From NCBI RefSeq assembly GCF_023278185.1, contig NZ_CP066356.1, forward strand, positions 1,728,001-1,792,000: a stretch of 64,000 nt of DNA, read 5' to 3'. The stretch's first letter is position 1, and the number at the start of each line of letters is the position of its first letter. Source of the DNA: Bradyrhizobium elkanii USDA 76 (GTDB lineage: Bacteria; Pseudomonadota; Alphaproteobacteria; Rhizobiales; Xanthobacteraceae). The position numbers were made by a program, and so were the translations under genes. Under the pieces are notes generated by a model. That model saw only the letters and a list, made by a program, of their open reading frames with translations. It was not told the DNA's origin and made no database searches. Positions 8,759 through 17,297 of this stretch are shown one piece after another.

Positions 8759-10017
8759 ATGACCCACGCCGAGCACATCCCAGGCAGCCCGCCGGCCTCG
8801 CTCGATCAAGCGAGGCAGCTCGCCGCGGCATTGTTGTCCGAGCGCGGCGAAGCGTCGGGCGCCCTGATCGCGCGCCAATTGCAGCAGACCATGCGCGTGC
8901 TCGATGCCGACGGCCGGCACGGCTTTCAACGCTATCTGGCGAGTGCGTTTCAGCCCGACGCGGCGGCGCTGCAGGATGCGGCGAAGCGTTATCTTGCCGA
9001 CGGCACCGCGGCGGCCGCGGCCGCTTTGGCCGACGCCGCCGATCCGCCGCGCCAGGAGGTGTTGCGGCGGATGAACATGGCGCCGGGCGGCACGGCGAGC
9101 CTGATCGCGATGCGCAGCGAGATCGCCGGCCGTCTCGGCTCCGAACCGGAGCTGAAGCTGCTCGATGCAGATCTCAAGCATCTGTTCGTCTCATGGTTCA
9201 ACCGCGGCTTCCTCGAGCTTCGCCGCATCGACTGGCAGTCGCCGGCCGCCGTGCTCGAGAAGCTGATCGCCTATGAGGCAGTGCACGAGATCAAGGGCTG
9301 GGACGATCTGCGCCGCCGCCTTGCGCCCGACCGCCGCTGCTTTGCCTTCTTCCATCCCGCGCTGCCCGGCGAGCCGCTGATCTTCGTCGAGGTCGCGCTG
9401 GTGCAGGGATTGGCCACCGCCGTGCCGCCGCTGCTGGTGCAGGATGCGGATCAAGACAGCGCAGGCCTCAGGGCCGCGCATGCCGACACCGCGATCTTCT
9501 ATTCGATCTCCAACTGCCAGGACGGATTGCGCGGCGTGTCGTTCGGCAATTTCCTGATCAAGCAGGTGGTCGAGGAGCTGCAAACGGAATTCCCGCAGCT
9601 GAAGCGCTTCTCCACGCTGTCGCCGATCCCGGGCTTCCGGCGCTGGCTCGGCCAGCAGCCGCAATCCGGCGGCAACGAGGTCGCGATGCTGCGCGAGCTG
9701 GACCGCGAAGGCTGGTGGCATGACGCCGCGCCCTGCGAGACCTGGCGTCCGGTCCTGATGAGGCTGTGCGCGCATATCTCACGCGCTCGCCGGCGTCCGG
9801 GAATCGCATCGATCCGGTGGCGCGCTTCCATCTCGGCAACGGTGCCCGATTGGAGCGGATCAACTGGCTCGGCAACACGGCCGATCGCGCGATGGCGGAA
9901 TCCTTCGGCATCATGGTCAACTATCTTTACGATCACGACAGCATCGAGCGTAACCACGAGGCCTTTGCGCGCGTAGGAGAGATTGTCCGTTCACCGCAGG
10001 TGGACGCGCTTCTCTGA
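8759..10017 (+). pseudogene. malonyl-CoA decarboxylase, frameshifted near its C-terminus
   Basis: Reading begins at ATG 8759 after an AAGGAGG site. The protein matches malonyl-CoA decarboxylase (MatA/MCD family): GLRGVSFGNFLIKQVVEEL, FPQLKRFSTLSPIPGFRRW. Near 9770-9775 the frame changes: the original frame runs into unrelated residues, while the other frame (from 9775, YLTRSPASGN) carries the conserved C-terminus, including DPVARFHLGNGARLERINWL and MVNYLYD. Loss of one base between GCG (9770-9772) and TAT (9775-9777) explains it, restoring a CA-x-YL motif. It either abolishes the enzyme or is a sequencing error. The partner mdcA lies directly upstream and shows no sign of decay, which favours checking the base call. 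Confidence 0.8.
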
Positions 10018-10052
10018 TTTTCAACTCACCATACAAGCAACGGAGCAGTGAC

Positions 10053-10832
10053 ATGATGATGAACAGACGCGCCTTCTCGACCGCCTTGCTCGCCGGAGCC
10101 GCGGCTTCACTGGTGTCCTCGCGCGGCATGGCCGCCACCACGCCGCCGGTCACGGCGCGCAACGTCGTGCTGGTGCACGGCCTGTTCGCCGACGGCTCGT
10201 GCTGGTCCGAGGTCATTCCGCGCCTGCAGGCCGCCGGGCTCAACGTCACGTCGGTGCAAAATCCGCTGACCACGCTGGCCGACGCGGTTGCCTCCGCGCT
10301 GCGGGTGCTCGATCGCCAGGACGGTCCGACCGTGCTGGTCGGCCATTCCTTCTCCGGTATGATCGTCACCGAGGCCGGCGTGCACCCGAATGTCTCGGCG
10401 CTGGTCTATGTCGCGGCGCGCGCACCCGATGCGGATGAGGATTACACCGCGCTGGCCAAGACCTATCCGACCCCGCCCGCGAGCGCCGGCATCGTGTTCG
10501 ACGGCGATGAGGGCCGGCTCAGCGAACAAGCGTTCCTGCGCGATTTCGCCGGCGACCTGCCGGAGGCGAAGGCGAAGGTGCTCTATGCCGTGCAGCAGCC
10601 GTTCCACAAGCAACTGCTGGCCGGCAAGACCAGCCATGCGGCCTGGCGCAGCAAGCCGAGCTACTACGCCGTCTCGACCGAAGACCGCACCATCAATCCG
10701 GATCTCGAGCGCTTCATGGCCAAGCGGATGGGCGCCACCACGATCGAGGTGAAGGCCAGCCATCTCGCGCTGATCTCGCAGCCGGACGCGATCGCGCGGC
10801 TGATCCTCGACGCCGCGCGGCAGCCGAGCTGA
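10053..10832 (+). CDS. exported alpha/beta hydrolase (Tat-type signal)
   Basis: 259 residues. The N-terminus MMMNRRAFSTALLAGAAASL has a twin-arginine-like signal (NRRAFS) with cleavage likely after SRGMAA. The hydrolase fold shows the oxyanion strand VVLVHGLFADGSCW and the nucleophile elbow VGHSFSG (serine), a late acidic residue region in STEDRT and the catalytic histidine in KASHLALIS. This resembles the EstC-like esterase group common in rhizobia. It follows the decarboxylase gene by 35 bases on the same strand, so may be co-transcribed, but no link to malonate use is evident. Confidence 0.8.
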   Translation: MMMNRRAFSTALLAGAAASLVSSRGMAATTPPVTARNVVLVHGLFADGSCWSEVIPRLQAAGLNVTSVQNPLTTLADAVASALRVLDRQDGPTVLVGHSFSGMIVTEAGVHPNVSALVYVAARAPDADEDYTALAKTYPTPPASAGIVFDGDEGRLSEQAFLRDFAGDLPEAKAKVLYAVQQPFHKQLLAGKTSHAAWRSKPSYYAVSTEDRTINPDLERFMAKRMGATTIEVKASHLALISQPDAIARLILDAARQPS

Positions 10833-10950
10833 GCGTCGGCGTTGACCGTGCGTGGGAGAGCATCCGCTTCTCCCGCGCACGATGACGAAATCGCCGTGGG
10901 GACGTATAGGCGCTGCCGGGGCCGCCTAGCGCCAGGCCGGTCGGCGCGCT

Positions 10951-12171
10951 CTAGAGGATATGCGCGCCATGACCGTCGAGAATGCCGCGATCGCCGGCGC
11001 GCGGCACAAGGTCATGTCCGGCGGCATCGACATCCGGCGGCCGGGCGCGCTTGGCGCCGAGCGTGTTCAGCAGCGCCGCGACCGCGGCCATCGCAACGAC
11101 ACCGGCAAGACTGAGCCCGATCTGCATCGAGAGCCGGTTCGAGATGTCGAACAGGTCGCATTGGCTGGCGAGCGCCAGCAGGACGCCGAGACAATAGATC
11201 GGCAGCGAATTCTCGCCACAACCCCTCGCGCTGCGCAGCATCGGCTTCGACAGTCCTCGCCAGCCCGCGGGGACGAGCCATGACGCCAGGATTGCAAGCG
11301 CCAGAAAATGCAGCAGCCGCAACGGACTCAGATTCGACTTGTCCATTGGAAGCAGCAGATCCGTCAGAGCCTGCGGCAGCAGCGGCGGCTTGATGCCGTG
11401 GCCGAGCGCAACGACCAGGCCGAACGCGAGATAGAGCGCGGACAGAACAAGCGCGGGGCGCGACGTCACCCATCCCTGGATGGTCTTTCCCTCGATGACG
11501 TACCATGCGCCCAGCACGACCGGAAGCTGCCAGGCCAGCGGGTTGAAGAACCAGACGCCGTCAGGCCAGGCAGGAATGTTCCAGCCGAAGACATGCACCA
11601 GCGCATAAAGCGACAGCGACAGGCCAAGCGCCAGGTTCGGCGCGCGCAGCAGCAGCCACAGCAGCGGTGCGAACAACACGTGGCAGATCACAAAGACCGG
11701 CAGGACGTCGGTATTGACAGGGTGGAATTGCAGGACCGCGGCGTGCGCAAGCGCTGCGCCCGGACGTTCGAACAGAACCCGCGTATTGCTGTCGTCGGCG
11801 AGACGATCGCTGCCCGCGAGGTAGACGAGGATCGCGCAGGCGAGCGTCAGCAGCAGAAAGGCGGCATAGATATCCCATCCCCGCCGCAGCGAGCGGCCGA
11901 TCATGCCGCGCCAGCCGTCGCGCTGACGCGCCCTGCCGTAGGCCAGTGCGCAGGTGACGCCCGAGATGAACATGAATATTTCGGCGGCATCGCAGAAGCC
12001 GTAGTTGCGCAGGGTCAGCCAGCTTCCGACGTTGTCTGGGATGTGATCGAGAAAGATCCACCACAACGCGATCCCGCGACAGACATCGATGCGCGGGTCG
12101 CGACCGGTCGATCTGAACTCCGGCGGAGTCTCGCCGAGCAATCGCTTCGAGCTGCGGGTTCGATCGTGCAT
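10951..12171 (-). CDS. opgC: OpgC-like membrane acyltransferase
   Basis: 406 residues. The N-terminal motif DPRIDVCRGIALWWIFLDHIPDN with the following WLTLRNYGFCDAAEIFMFISG is the signature of the OpgC C-type family, which adds succinyl groups to osmoregulated periplasmic glucans. About ten hydrophobic segments follow (for example LLTLACAILVYL, VFVICHVLFAPLLWLLL, LSLYALVHVFGW). It is transcribed alone and convergent with the hydrolase gene. Assignment to OpgC rather than another acyltransferase-3-like enzyme rests on the N-terminal motif. Confidence 0.82.
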   Translation of the reverse strand: MHDRTRSSKRLLGETPPEFRSTGRDPRIDVCRGIALWWIFLDHIPDNVGSWLTLRNYGFCDAAEIFMFISGVTCALAYGRARQRDGWRGMIGRSLRRGWDIYAAFLLLTLACAILVYLAGSDRLADDSNTRVLFERPGAALAHAAVLQFHPVNTDVLPVFVICHVLFAPLLWLLLRAPNLALGLSLSLYALVHVFGWNIPAWPDGVWFFNPLAWQLPVVLGAWYVIEGKTIQGWVTSRPALVLSALYLAFGLVVALGHGIKPPLLPQALTDLLLPMDKSNLSPLRLLHFLALAILASWLVPAGWRGLSKPMLRSARGCGENSLPIYCLGVLLALASQCDLFDISNRLSMQIGLSLAGVVAMAAVAALLNTLGAKRARPPDVDAAGHDLVPRAGDRGILDGHGAHIL

Positions 12172-12295
12172 CTATCGATCTGTCCGGCGTGCCCGCGCGG
12201 CCTCATCGGACATGGGTCGATGAGAGGCTCGGATGCTCCGAGGCGTGCGCGTGCCGGACTAGCCTCCGGCCAACCTGTATGATGGTGCGCTCCAG

Positions 12296-12478
12296 CTACC
12301 CGAGGGTTGGCGGCGCTTCCGCCGGCCAGCCGCAATCACGGGGGCCGGGTGGATCGCTATCCTCTGACGGCGCCGCCTGCGCGGCGTCGCCGATGGCCGG
12401 CAACAAATGCTGCTTTCGCATTTCGGCGAGGCGGGCACGACAGTACTCATGATAAAGCATGTCGAATATGGTGGACAT
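12296..12478 (-). CDS. YxxYCxARLxEMRK microprotein, long form
   Basis: 60 residues: MSTIFDMLYHEYCRARLAEM then RKQHLLPA and a proline-rich tail. A purine-rich AAGAAGG stands 8 bases before the ATG. The N-terminal 22 residues match a second microprotein at 40175-40258 (LYRDYCFARLQEMRK), which argues that both are real genes and that the aromatic/cysteine/arginine helix is the conserved part. No function is known to me. It lies downstream of the OpgC gene's divergent start region on the same strand, 124 bases upstream of opgC. Confidence 0.55.
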   Translation of the reverse strand: MSTIFDMLYHEYCRARLAEMRKQHLLPAIGDAAQAAPSEDSDPPGPRDCGWPAEAPPTLG

Positions 12479-12990
12479 GATCGAACGCCTTCTTGATCAC
12501 TAGGTTGACTTTCCCACGTGACAGATTTCGACCATTTCAACCGGCGGCGATAACCGAGAGTGCCGCAGGCAGTCCGACGCAACCAAAATCGATCAGTCGT
12601 TCTATTGAATGACCTGCGCATGGCGCCTTAGCCAGGAGACCGCGTACAGGGGCATGACACTGATTTGCGCTTGCACGCTGCCCGGAATGTCCGAAACGAA
12701 TCCGATGGCAGCAATTATAAATAGAGCGATCGCGACCGCGTCTTCTTAAAGGGGAAATTTCGCCGCGATTTTCACGAGCATTATACACGTAATATTCAAA
12801 TCACCAAGTGAACCAGTTCACATCACCATCAATCATAGGCGAATGACACTAGCAGACCGATAGCGTAGCTTCTTGGACTGATGCGCACCGGTCAGGCGAA
12901 GGCCGGTGCGTGAATCGCAAAATGCAGATACTGACTGTGGTGTGCCGCAGCATTTCATTCTGGTGTGTTTTGTGAAGGCTGGAGGTCCCC
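12479..12990. other. 512-base gap without a recognisable gene
   Basis: Between the microprotein and the AraC-type gene. The middle (about 12700-12840) is clearly AT-richer than its surroundings. I see no ORF with coding character, no tRNA and no strong terminator. It must hold the divergent promoters of the two flanking genes. Confidence 0.5.
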
Positions 12991-13968
12991 ATGCCGACGG
13001 ACGCAGCCAATTTTGCATCGTATCGATTTTCGACGCGCGACCTTCCGGAACGCATTCGTATTCCGTTATGGCGTGAGCACTTTGGCCGCTGCATCGTGCG
13101 CGCCGATATCGAGCCTCTATCGGAGTCTTCCTTCCAGGCCGATGCGTCGCTGCGAGCGGTTCAGGGCTTGCGCATGCTGGCGCTGAAAGGTACGTCGATG
13201 CGGTTCAAGCGTCTGCAAGCGAACCTTGCCGATGGCGATGACTCCATCGGGGTGATCTTCTGCTCTCCGGGCAAAAGTCAGCTATCGCAGCGCGGCCAAG
13301 AAGCCGACCTTTGCGCCGGCAATGCGATCGCAATTCTGCATTCCGAGCCCGCCAGCGTCACCTATATCGACGGGTCGCAATTCGGTCTGGCCGTGCCGCG
13401 CGAGGCGCTTGCGCAGCGCGTGGCCGACGTCGAAGGCCTGGTCATGCGGCCGATTCTGCAGCGGACAGAAGCATTCCGATTGTTCACCTCATATATGAAA
13501 TCGGTGCTTAGAACGAAAGCGCTGAGCACACCGAAGCTTCGCGAAACGGTCGTGACCCATATCCACGATCTCGTCGCGCTCGCAATCGACGATTGTCCTG
13601 CACTGGGCGAGAGCAGCGCGAGCGCCGTCGTCGCTGCGCGGCACCGTGCCGTGCTCGACTACATCGCCACTCACTTTCAGGAGCCCGGGCTCAGCGTTCA
13701 GGCGGTTGCACGTCGCCAGGGCATCTCGTCGCGCTATCTGCAGCGCCTGATGGCGTCATCGGGACCATCATTCACCGAGCGCATGAATGAATTGCGGCTC
13801 CAGCAGGCGCTCAAATTGCTCACGGAGCCCGATGCCGGCCGTCAGCGAATTTCCGATATCGCGCTCGAGGTCGGCTTCTCGGATGTTTCGTATTTCAACC
13901 GTCTGTTCCGAACCCGTTTCGGCGATTCGCCACGCGGTGTCCGGCTCGCACGAAAGGGCTCTCACTGA
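12991..13968 (+). CDS. AraC-family transcriptional regulator
   Basis: 325 residues. An N-terminal AraC-binding-like region (about 15-190, starting ASYRFSTRDLPERIRIPLWREHFG) is followed by a C-terminal AraC HTH (about 225-320): HFQEPGLSVQAVARRQGISSRYLQRL for the first helix-turn-helix and ISDIALEVGFSDVSYFNRLFRTRFGDSPR for the second. This N-terminal type (FeaR/NtdR-like) is common in rhizobial regulators. The ATG follows GGAGGTCCCC. There is no obvious operon partner, and the target and inducer are unknown. Confidence 0.88.
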   Translation: MPTDAANFASYRFSTRDLPERIRIPLWREHFGRCIVRADIEPLSESSFQADASLRAVQGLRMLALKGTSMRFKRLQANLADGDDSIGVIFCSPGKSQLSQRGQEADLCAGNAIAILHSEPASVTYIDGSQFGLAVPREALAQRVADVEGLVMRPILQRTEAFRLFTSYMKSVLRTKALSTPKLRETVVTHIHDLVALAIDDCPALGESSASAVVAARHRAVLDYIATHFQEPGLSVQAVARRQGISSRYLQRLMASSGPSFTERMNELRLQQALKLLTEPDAGRQRISDIALEVGFSDVSYFNRLFRTRFGDSPRGVRLARKGSH

Positions 13969-14086
13969 GCCGTGCCGCCCCGACCGGCATGTGCGCGAGA
14001 TGCTGCCTGGGCCACCGCTCCGGAGCAGAGGCGAATTGGGTTCAGGCCAGCGACTGTCGAGCGCCTCTCGGGGCTGTGCGCATTAG

Positions 14087-14120
14087 CTTATGTGAATCGA
14101 ACCATCTTATGTGAATCGAA
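14087..14120. repeat. 15-base direct repeat
   Basis: CTTATGTGAATCGAA occurs at 14087-14101 and again at 14106-14120, start-to-start distance 19 bases, in the short gap between the AraC gene and the convergent 66-residue gene. Two close copies could be a binding site or a small slippage duplication. Confidence 0.7.
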
Positions 14121-14123
14121 GCG

Positions 14124-14324
14124 CTACGGCGGCGGCTCTGCTCCCGGAGTGGCGAGCCATTGTTCGATCTGGACGGCGCGCTCGGCCTCACGGGCCTTCT
14201 TGAGAAGTCGTTCCCGCTCGGTGCCGGGAGGCAGGTGCGAGGCCCTTGCGCGGGCCGCCTCTTCCAGCTGAATGAGGCGGAATGCGAGCGTCGTGGTTTG
14301 CTTGAAGCGATTGCGGCGTTTCAT
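14124..14324 (-). CDS. small conserved hypothetical protein with LPPGxER motif
   Basis: 66 residues starting MKRRNRFKQTTTLAFRLIQL, with a helical charged core LPPGTERERLLKKAREAERA and a terminal WLATPG. The same plan (LPxG, KA, then xxWL) recurs in the gene at 58543-58746, and I remember many rhizobial genes of this type. The long upstream in-frame extension to 14714 overlaps another gene antisense and has no conserved content, so the ATG at 14324 is preferred. Function unknown. Confidence 0.65.
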   Translation of the reverse strand: MKRRNRFKQTTTLAFRLIQLEEAARARASHLPPGTERERLLKKAREAERAVQIEQWLATPGAEPPP

Positions 14325-14520
14325 TTGTGCAATTGGTGTTTCAAACCCTGGTGTAGGTCCGAACCACGCTCGTCGACGTTTGTTCCTATTGAACGGCGAG
14401 GCGTGTCCTGTCTCGGCCGCGTCCTTGAGAGCACCAAGCGGCGGGCCGGCGAAGGAGCGACGGGCGTCGGCCGGCGGCGTCGGTCTGCGGGAAGCGAGCC
14501 GAGCCGAGAACGACCGTCCG

Positions 14521-14742
14521 TCAGACGCTCGTCGAAGCCAAGGGGATCCGGAAGAGTTCGCGATCGCCCACATCGCGAACCGAGATGAAGTTGCCGTCGC
14601 GAACCATCTCCGGCTTTTCAGTCCCGATCCGGTGAGCGATGAAGCTGCCGTGATCCTTGGCGTCCTTGTCGTCGGCACAGTCGTGACCGAGGACGTCATG
14701 TGCAGGGATGTCACCGGCGAGATGGAAGAAGTATCTGGGCAT
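14521..14742 (-). CDS. DUF6894-type small protein
   Basis: 73 residues beginning MPRYFFHLAGD, the diagnostic start of a rhizobial family (DUF6894), followed by DVLGHDCADDKDAKDHG and a strand-rich end FISVRDVGDRELFRI. It begins directly after the stop of the CsbD-like gene, so the two are probably translated from one message. Family members are small beta proteins of unknown role, often in stress-response neighbourhoods. Confidence 0.75.
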   Translation of the reverse strand: MPRYFFHLAGDIPAHDVLGHDCADDKDAKDHGSFIAHRIGTEKPEMVRDGNFISVRDVGDRELFRIPLASTSV

Positions 14743-14901
14743 CTAGGTCAGCTTGTCCAAATTGCCGAACGGCTTCGCCGGCGGCGCGGTCTCGGCCTTC
14801 CTGATCTCCTGCGCGCCTTCCTCGGCAAGCCTGCCGTCGCTGATGATCTCGGCGATGAGCTGCTTGACCCGTCCGCCGATCCTGTCTGCAATGCTTGTCA
14901 T
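14743..14901 (-). CDS. very small CsbD-like protein
   Basis: 52 residues: MTSIADRIGGRVKQLIAEII, then SDGRLAEEGAQEIRKAE and a tail FGNLDKLT. The DRI-GRVKQ...GDGxLxEEG plan resembles the CsbD/YjbJ stress-protein repeat in shortened form. An AGGTGAGCC ribosome site stands just before the ATG. The stop codon is immediately followed by the DUF6894 start. Function unknown; a general-stress role is inference from the resemblance. Confidence 0.65.
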   Translation of the reverse strand: MTSIADRIGGRVKQLIAEIISDGRLAEEGAQEIRKAETAPPAKPFGNLDKLT

Positions 14902-15065
14902 GGCTCACCTTTGTTCATCCCTCACGACTGAAGTATCGCTCGCGGATAATGTTCCTCCGGGGGGTGACAGCCCACCCATCCGGAAAAGGAACAAAGAACT
15001 GTCCGGAAGATTGGATCGCCAGCAACGGCCGAAGCTCGGGCCGAGCGGCTGACGCGAGAAGTCCG

Positions 15066-15251
15066 GTGACGAAACGCCTGACCAGGAAAGAGCAGTTCGA
15101 TCGATCGAAGATCAACATGCACGATCTGCGTCAGGTGAGATGCTGGACGCATGCCCTCGGCGTGTCGCGCGAACAGCTGCGTAAAGCCGTCGAGAAGGTC
15201 GGTGACTCCGTCGTGACGGTTCGCAAGGAGCTCGGAATTCCCGAGGAATGA
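15066..15251 (+). CDS. DUF3606 small protein
   Basis: 61 residues from GTG (MTKRLTRKEQF). It contains the DUF3606 pattern: DRSKINMHDLRQVRCWTHAL, then GVSREQLRKAVEKVGDSVVTVRKELG. The in-frame region further upstream is not conserved, which sets the start at or near this GTG. It is followed by the DUF2934 gene one base after its stop, an arrangement that suggests a small stress operon. Confidence 0.75.
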   Translation: MTKRLTRKEQFDRSKINMHDLRQVRCWTHALGVSREQLRKAVEKVGDSVVTVRKELGIPEE

Positions 15252-15252
15252 C

Positions 15253-15384
15253 ATGGCCACCGAACAGCAGATCCGGGACTACGCGCGGCAGCTCTGGGAG
15301 AAGGCCGGAAAGCCCGACGGCAGGGACAGGGAATTCTGGCACGCGGCTGAGGTCGAGCTGAAATGCGGAGAGCGAAAGTCCTGA
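15253..15384 (+). CDS. DUF2934 small protein
   Basis: 43 residues: MATEQQIRDYARQLWEKAGK, then PDGRDREFWHAAEVELK. This is the DUF2934 pattern (QIRxxAxxLWExAGxPxGRDxEFWxxAExEL). Its ribosome site GAGGA lies inside the last codons of the DUF3606 gene, so the two are probably translationally coupled. Function unknown. Confidence 0.85.
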   Translation: MATEQQIRDYARQLWEKAGKPDGRDREFWHAAEVELKCGERKS

Positions 15385-15545
15385 CGCGCCAACACTGGAC
15401 CAGCCGAACAAGACGACCATTCCCGGATGAACGCCTTCGCGCGAGGGGCGTGCCGGCGACGCGATTGATCGGGATCCTCCGTTAGGAACATTGCCATTCT
15501 GTCGCGGTTCTCGAAAACGCCGCATGGAGCGGTGAGGAGGACGTT

Positions 15546-15890
15546 ATGAAAAAGCTGGTTCTGATTTCTGTTGCCGCCGTATTGGCGTCGACCGGCGCTT
15601 TTGCCCAGAGCACGATTGTCGGCACGACCGGTGCCGGACATGCCGCCACCGTGCAGATCGAGCCGCAATACCGTACACGAATCCACAGCTATGTGACCGA
15701 ACACAAGATCCGTCCCGTCGAGACGCGGGAGAGGATCGTCGTCGGCTCGCCTGTGCCGAGCGAGGTCGAGCTTGAAGCGGTGCCTGCCGATTGGGGCCCG
15801 TCGCTCACCAGATATCGCTATGTCTATACCGGCCAGCGCGTGATGCTGGTCGATCCGGACACCCGTACGGTGGTGCAGGAAGTCGAGTGA
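15546..15890 (+). CDS. exported DUF1236 protein
   Basis: 114 residues with a signal peptide (MKKLVLISVAAVLASTGAFA, cleavage after AFA). The mature part has the DUF1236 signature: RIHSYVTEHKIRPVETRERI, VVGSPVPSEVELEAVPADWG, SLTRYRYVYTGQRVMLVDP and a terminal TVVQEVE. The family is periplasmic and common in Bradyrhizobium; its role is unknown. A ribosome site GAGGACG precedes the ATG. A larger relative is encoded at 61022-61777. Confidence 0.88.
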   Translation: MKKLVLISVAAVLASTGAFAQSTIVGTTGAGHAATVQIEPQYRTRIHSYVTEHKIRPVETRERIVVGSPVPSEVELEAVPADWGPSLTRYRYVYTGQRVMLVDPDTRTVVQEVE

Positions 15891-15993
15891 GGCCGCTCTG
15901 ATGGCGGGCCGCCAGGAACGGCGGCGGCCCGCGCTCAGCAGGAATGTCTGATCCGCGGGGCACGCGGTCAGCGGCCATCGATCGCGTCGGCCG

Positions 15994-16212
15994 TCAGAGA
16001 CCGATGCTGGCCACGGCCGCTTCCGCGACGCCCTTCGCGTCGAGGGCGCCGGTCTTGCCGATCTCGATGACCTTGCGGGCCACGATCTCGCAAAGCGGAT
16101 CGTTGCGATCGACCAGACCCATCGAATGCAGCGCCAGGCTGAACGCCCTGTTGAAGAGCTCGATTTGCTCCGGCGTGTATTCGCCCGTCTTCAGCAAGCG
16201 ATTGATCGGCAT
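15994..16212 (-). CDS. conserved hypothetical protein
   Basis: 72 residues from the ATG at MPINRLLKTGEYTPEQIELF. It is mostly helical: FNRAFSLALHSMGLVDRNDPLCEIVARKVIEI. No signal peptide or membrane segment. The family plan EYTPEQIExLxxAF with a short acidic turn DRNDP looks like a conserved rhizobial protein but I know no function. A GTG/ATG six codons upstream is possible. Confidence 0.6.
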   Translation of the reverse strand: MPINRLLKTGEYTPEQIELFNRAFSLALHSMGLVDRNDPLCEIVARKVIEIGKTGALDAKGVAEAAVASIGL

Positions 16213-16392
16213 TGTCGAGCCCCACAGCAAGCAGCCAAGTGACGTGGCTATAGCACGGAACCGTCGCGATCGGCACCCGGCTTTCCCTGCGCCCTCTACA
16301 ACAGAGGCGGAACGAACAGCAGAGCTCGGGCAAAATCATGTCGCGAGAATGCGATCGTGTGACCCACAAGAAACCGCGCCACACACTCAGTG

Positions 16393-16511
16393 TCGTCCTG
16401 GCGAAAGCCAGGACCCATTACCCCAACTCTCAATTGTTGCGCGACGCTGGGGCCACGATCCCGTTCATCATCAAATGCGGTGGTTATGGGTCCTGGCTTT
16501 CGCCAGGACGA
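16393..16511. repeat. REP-like intergenic palindrome with 26-base perfect inverted arms
   Basis: The arms at 16393-16418 and 16486-16511 are exact reverse complements (26 of 26). Each arm is itself a hairpin, GTCCTGGC-GAAA-GCCAGGAC, with a GAAA tetraloop. The 67 bases between are AT/GC mixed and not coding. This composite structure is typical of repeated intergenic elements in Bradyrhizobium and Rhodopseudomonas (from memory). It lies between the hypothetical gene and the end of flgD. Confidence 0.85.
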
Positions 16512-16573
16512 CGATACAATGTAGTGTGCGCGGTCGCCCGCTCAACGCGCAGCTACGGATCGTGGCAATGTGC

Positions 16574-17287
16574 TCAGCTCGAGCCTGTCGCCCCGCGCAC
16601 CACGCGCTTGATCTTGTCGGTGGTGTAGGTCTGCCCGCCGATCGAGAGCAGCGGCGGGGAGGCGGTCAGGTCGACGGAATCGACGACGCCCTGCACCTCG
16701 GTCGAAATGGCGATCGGGTTGCCCTTGGAATCCTTGCCGGTGGCGGTCAGCGTGTAGGTGCCGGCCGGCCATTGCGTGCCGTCATTGCCCTTGCCGTCCC
16801 AGACGAAGCTGGCATTGCCCTGCTTCAGGCTGAAATTGCCGGAATAGGCGGTCTGGCCGGTCGCGCTGGTGATCGTGATGGTGGCGCTGGTGGCTTGCGG
16901 GGACACCAGATTCCAGGTCGCGGATTTGTCGAACTGCGTCTTGCTGCCGTCGACCGCGACCGTGTTGCCGACATAGACCAGCGCCTGGGTCGACTGCGCG
17001 CTCTTCTCGATCTCGATCAGCGACTTCAGCTGATCGTTGGATTTCAGCTGCTGCTCGACGCCCGCGAACTGCACCAGCTGCTGGGTGAACTGGTTGGTGT
17101 CGAGCGGGTCGAGCGGGTTCTGGTTCTGCAACTGCGTGGTCAGCAGCGTCAGGAAGGTCTGGAAATTGTCGGCGATGCCCTGCGAGGAGGTCGTCAGGCC
17201 GCTGCCGCTGCTGCTTCCAGAGTTCGTTCCGTTGCTGGTGCCCGGTGCTGAGACGACGGGCGTCGGCATGGTTGCATCGACTGCCAT
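16574..17287 (-). CDS. flgD: flagellar hook assembly protein FlgD
   Basis: 237 residues from the ATG (MAVDATMPTP) preceded by AAGGAG. The N-terminal FlgD domain has FQTFLTLLTTQLQNQNPLDP and TNQFTQQLVQFAGVEQQ; the C-terminal beta part has the FLIG-like VWDGKGNDGTQWPAGTYTLT. FlgD is the scaffold that caps the growing hook. It follows fliK by about 10 bases on the same strand, a common pairing since both act in hook building. Confidence 0.93.
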   Translation of the reverse strand: MAVDATMPTPVVSAPGTSNGTNSGSSSGSGLTTSSQGIADNFQTFLTLLTTQLQNQNPLDPLDTNQFTQQLVQFAGVEQQLKSNDQLKSLIEIEKSAQSTQALVYVGNTVAVDGSKTQFDKSATWNLVSPQATSATITITSATGQTAYSGNFSLKQGNASFVWDGKGNDGTQWPAGTYTLTATGKDSKGNPIAISTEVQGVVDSVDLTASPPLLSIGGQTYTTDKIKRVVRGATGSS

Positions 17288-17297
17288 GGTGAACTCC

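Noticed and set aside
7040..9181. 713-residue minus-strand open frame
   Set aside because: It is antisense to mdcA and the decarboxylase gene, which have clear family motifs; the antisense reading is an artefact of GC-rich codon use.
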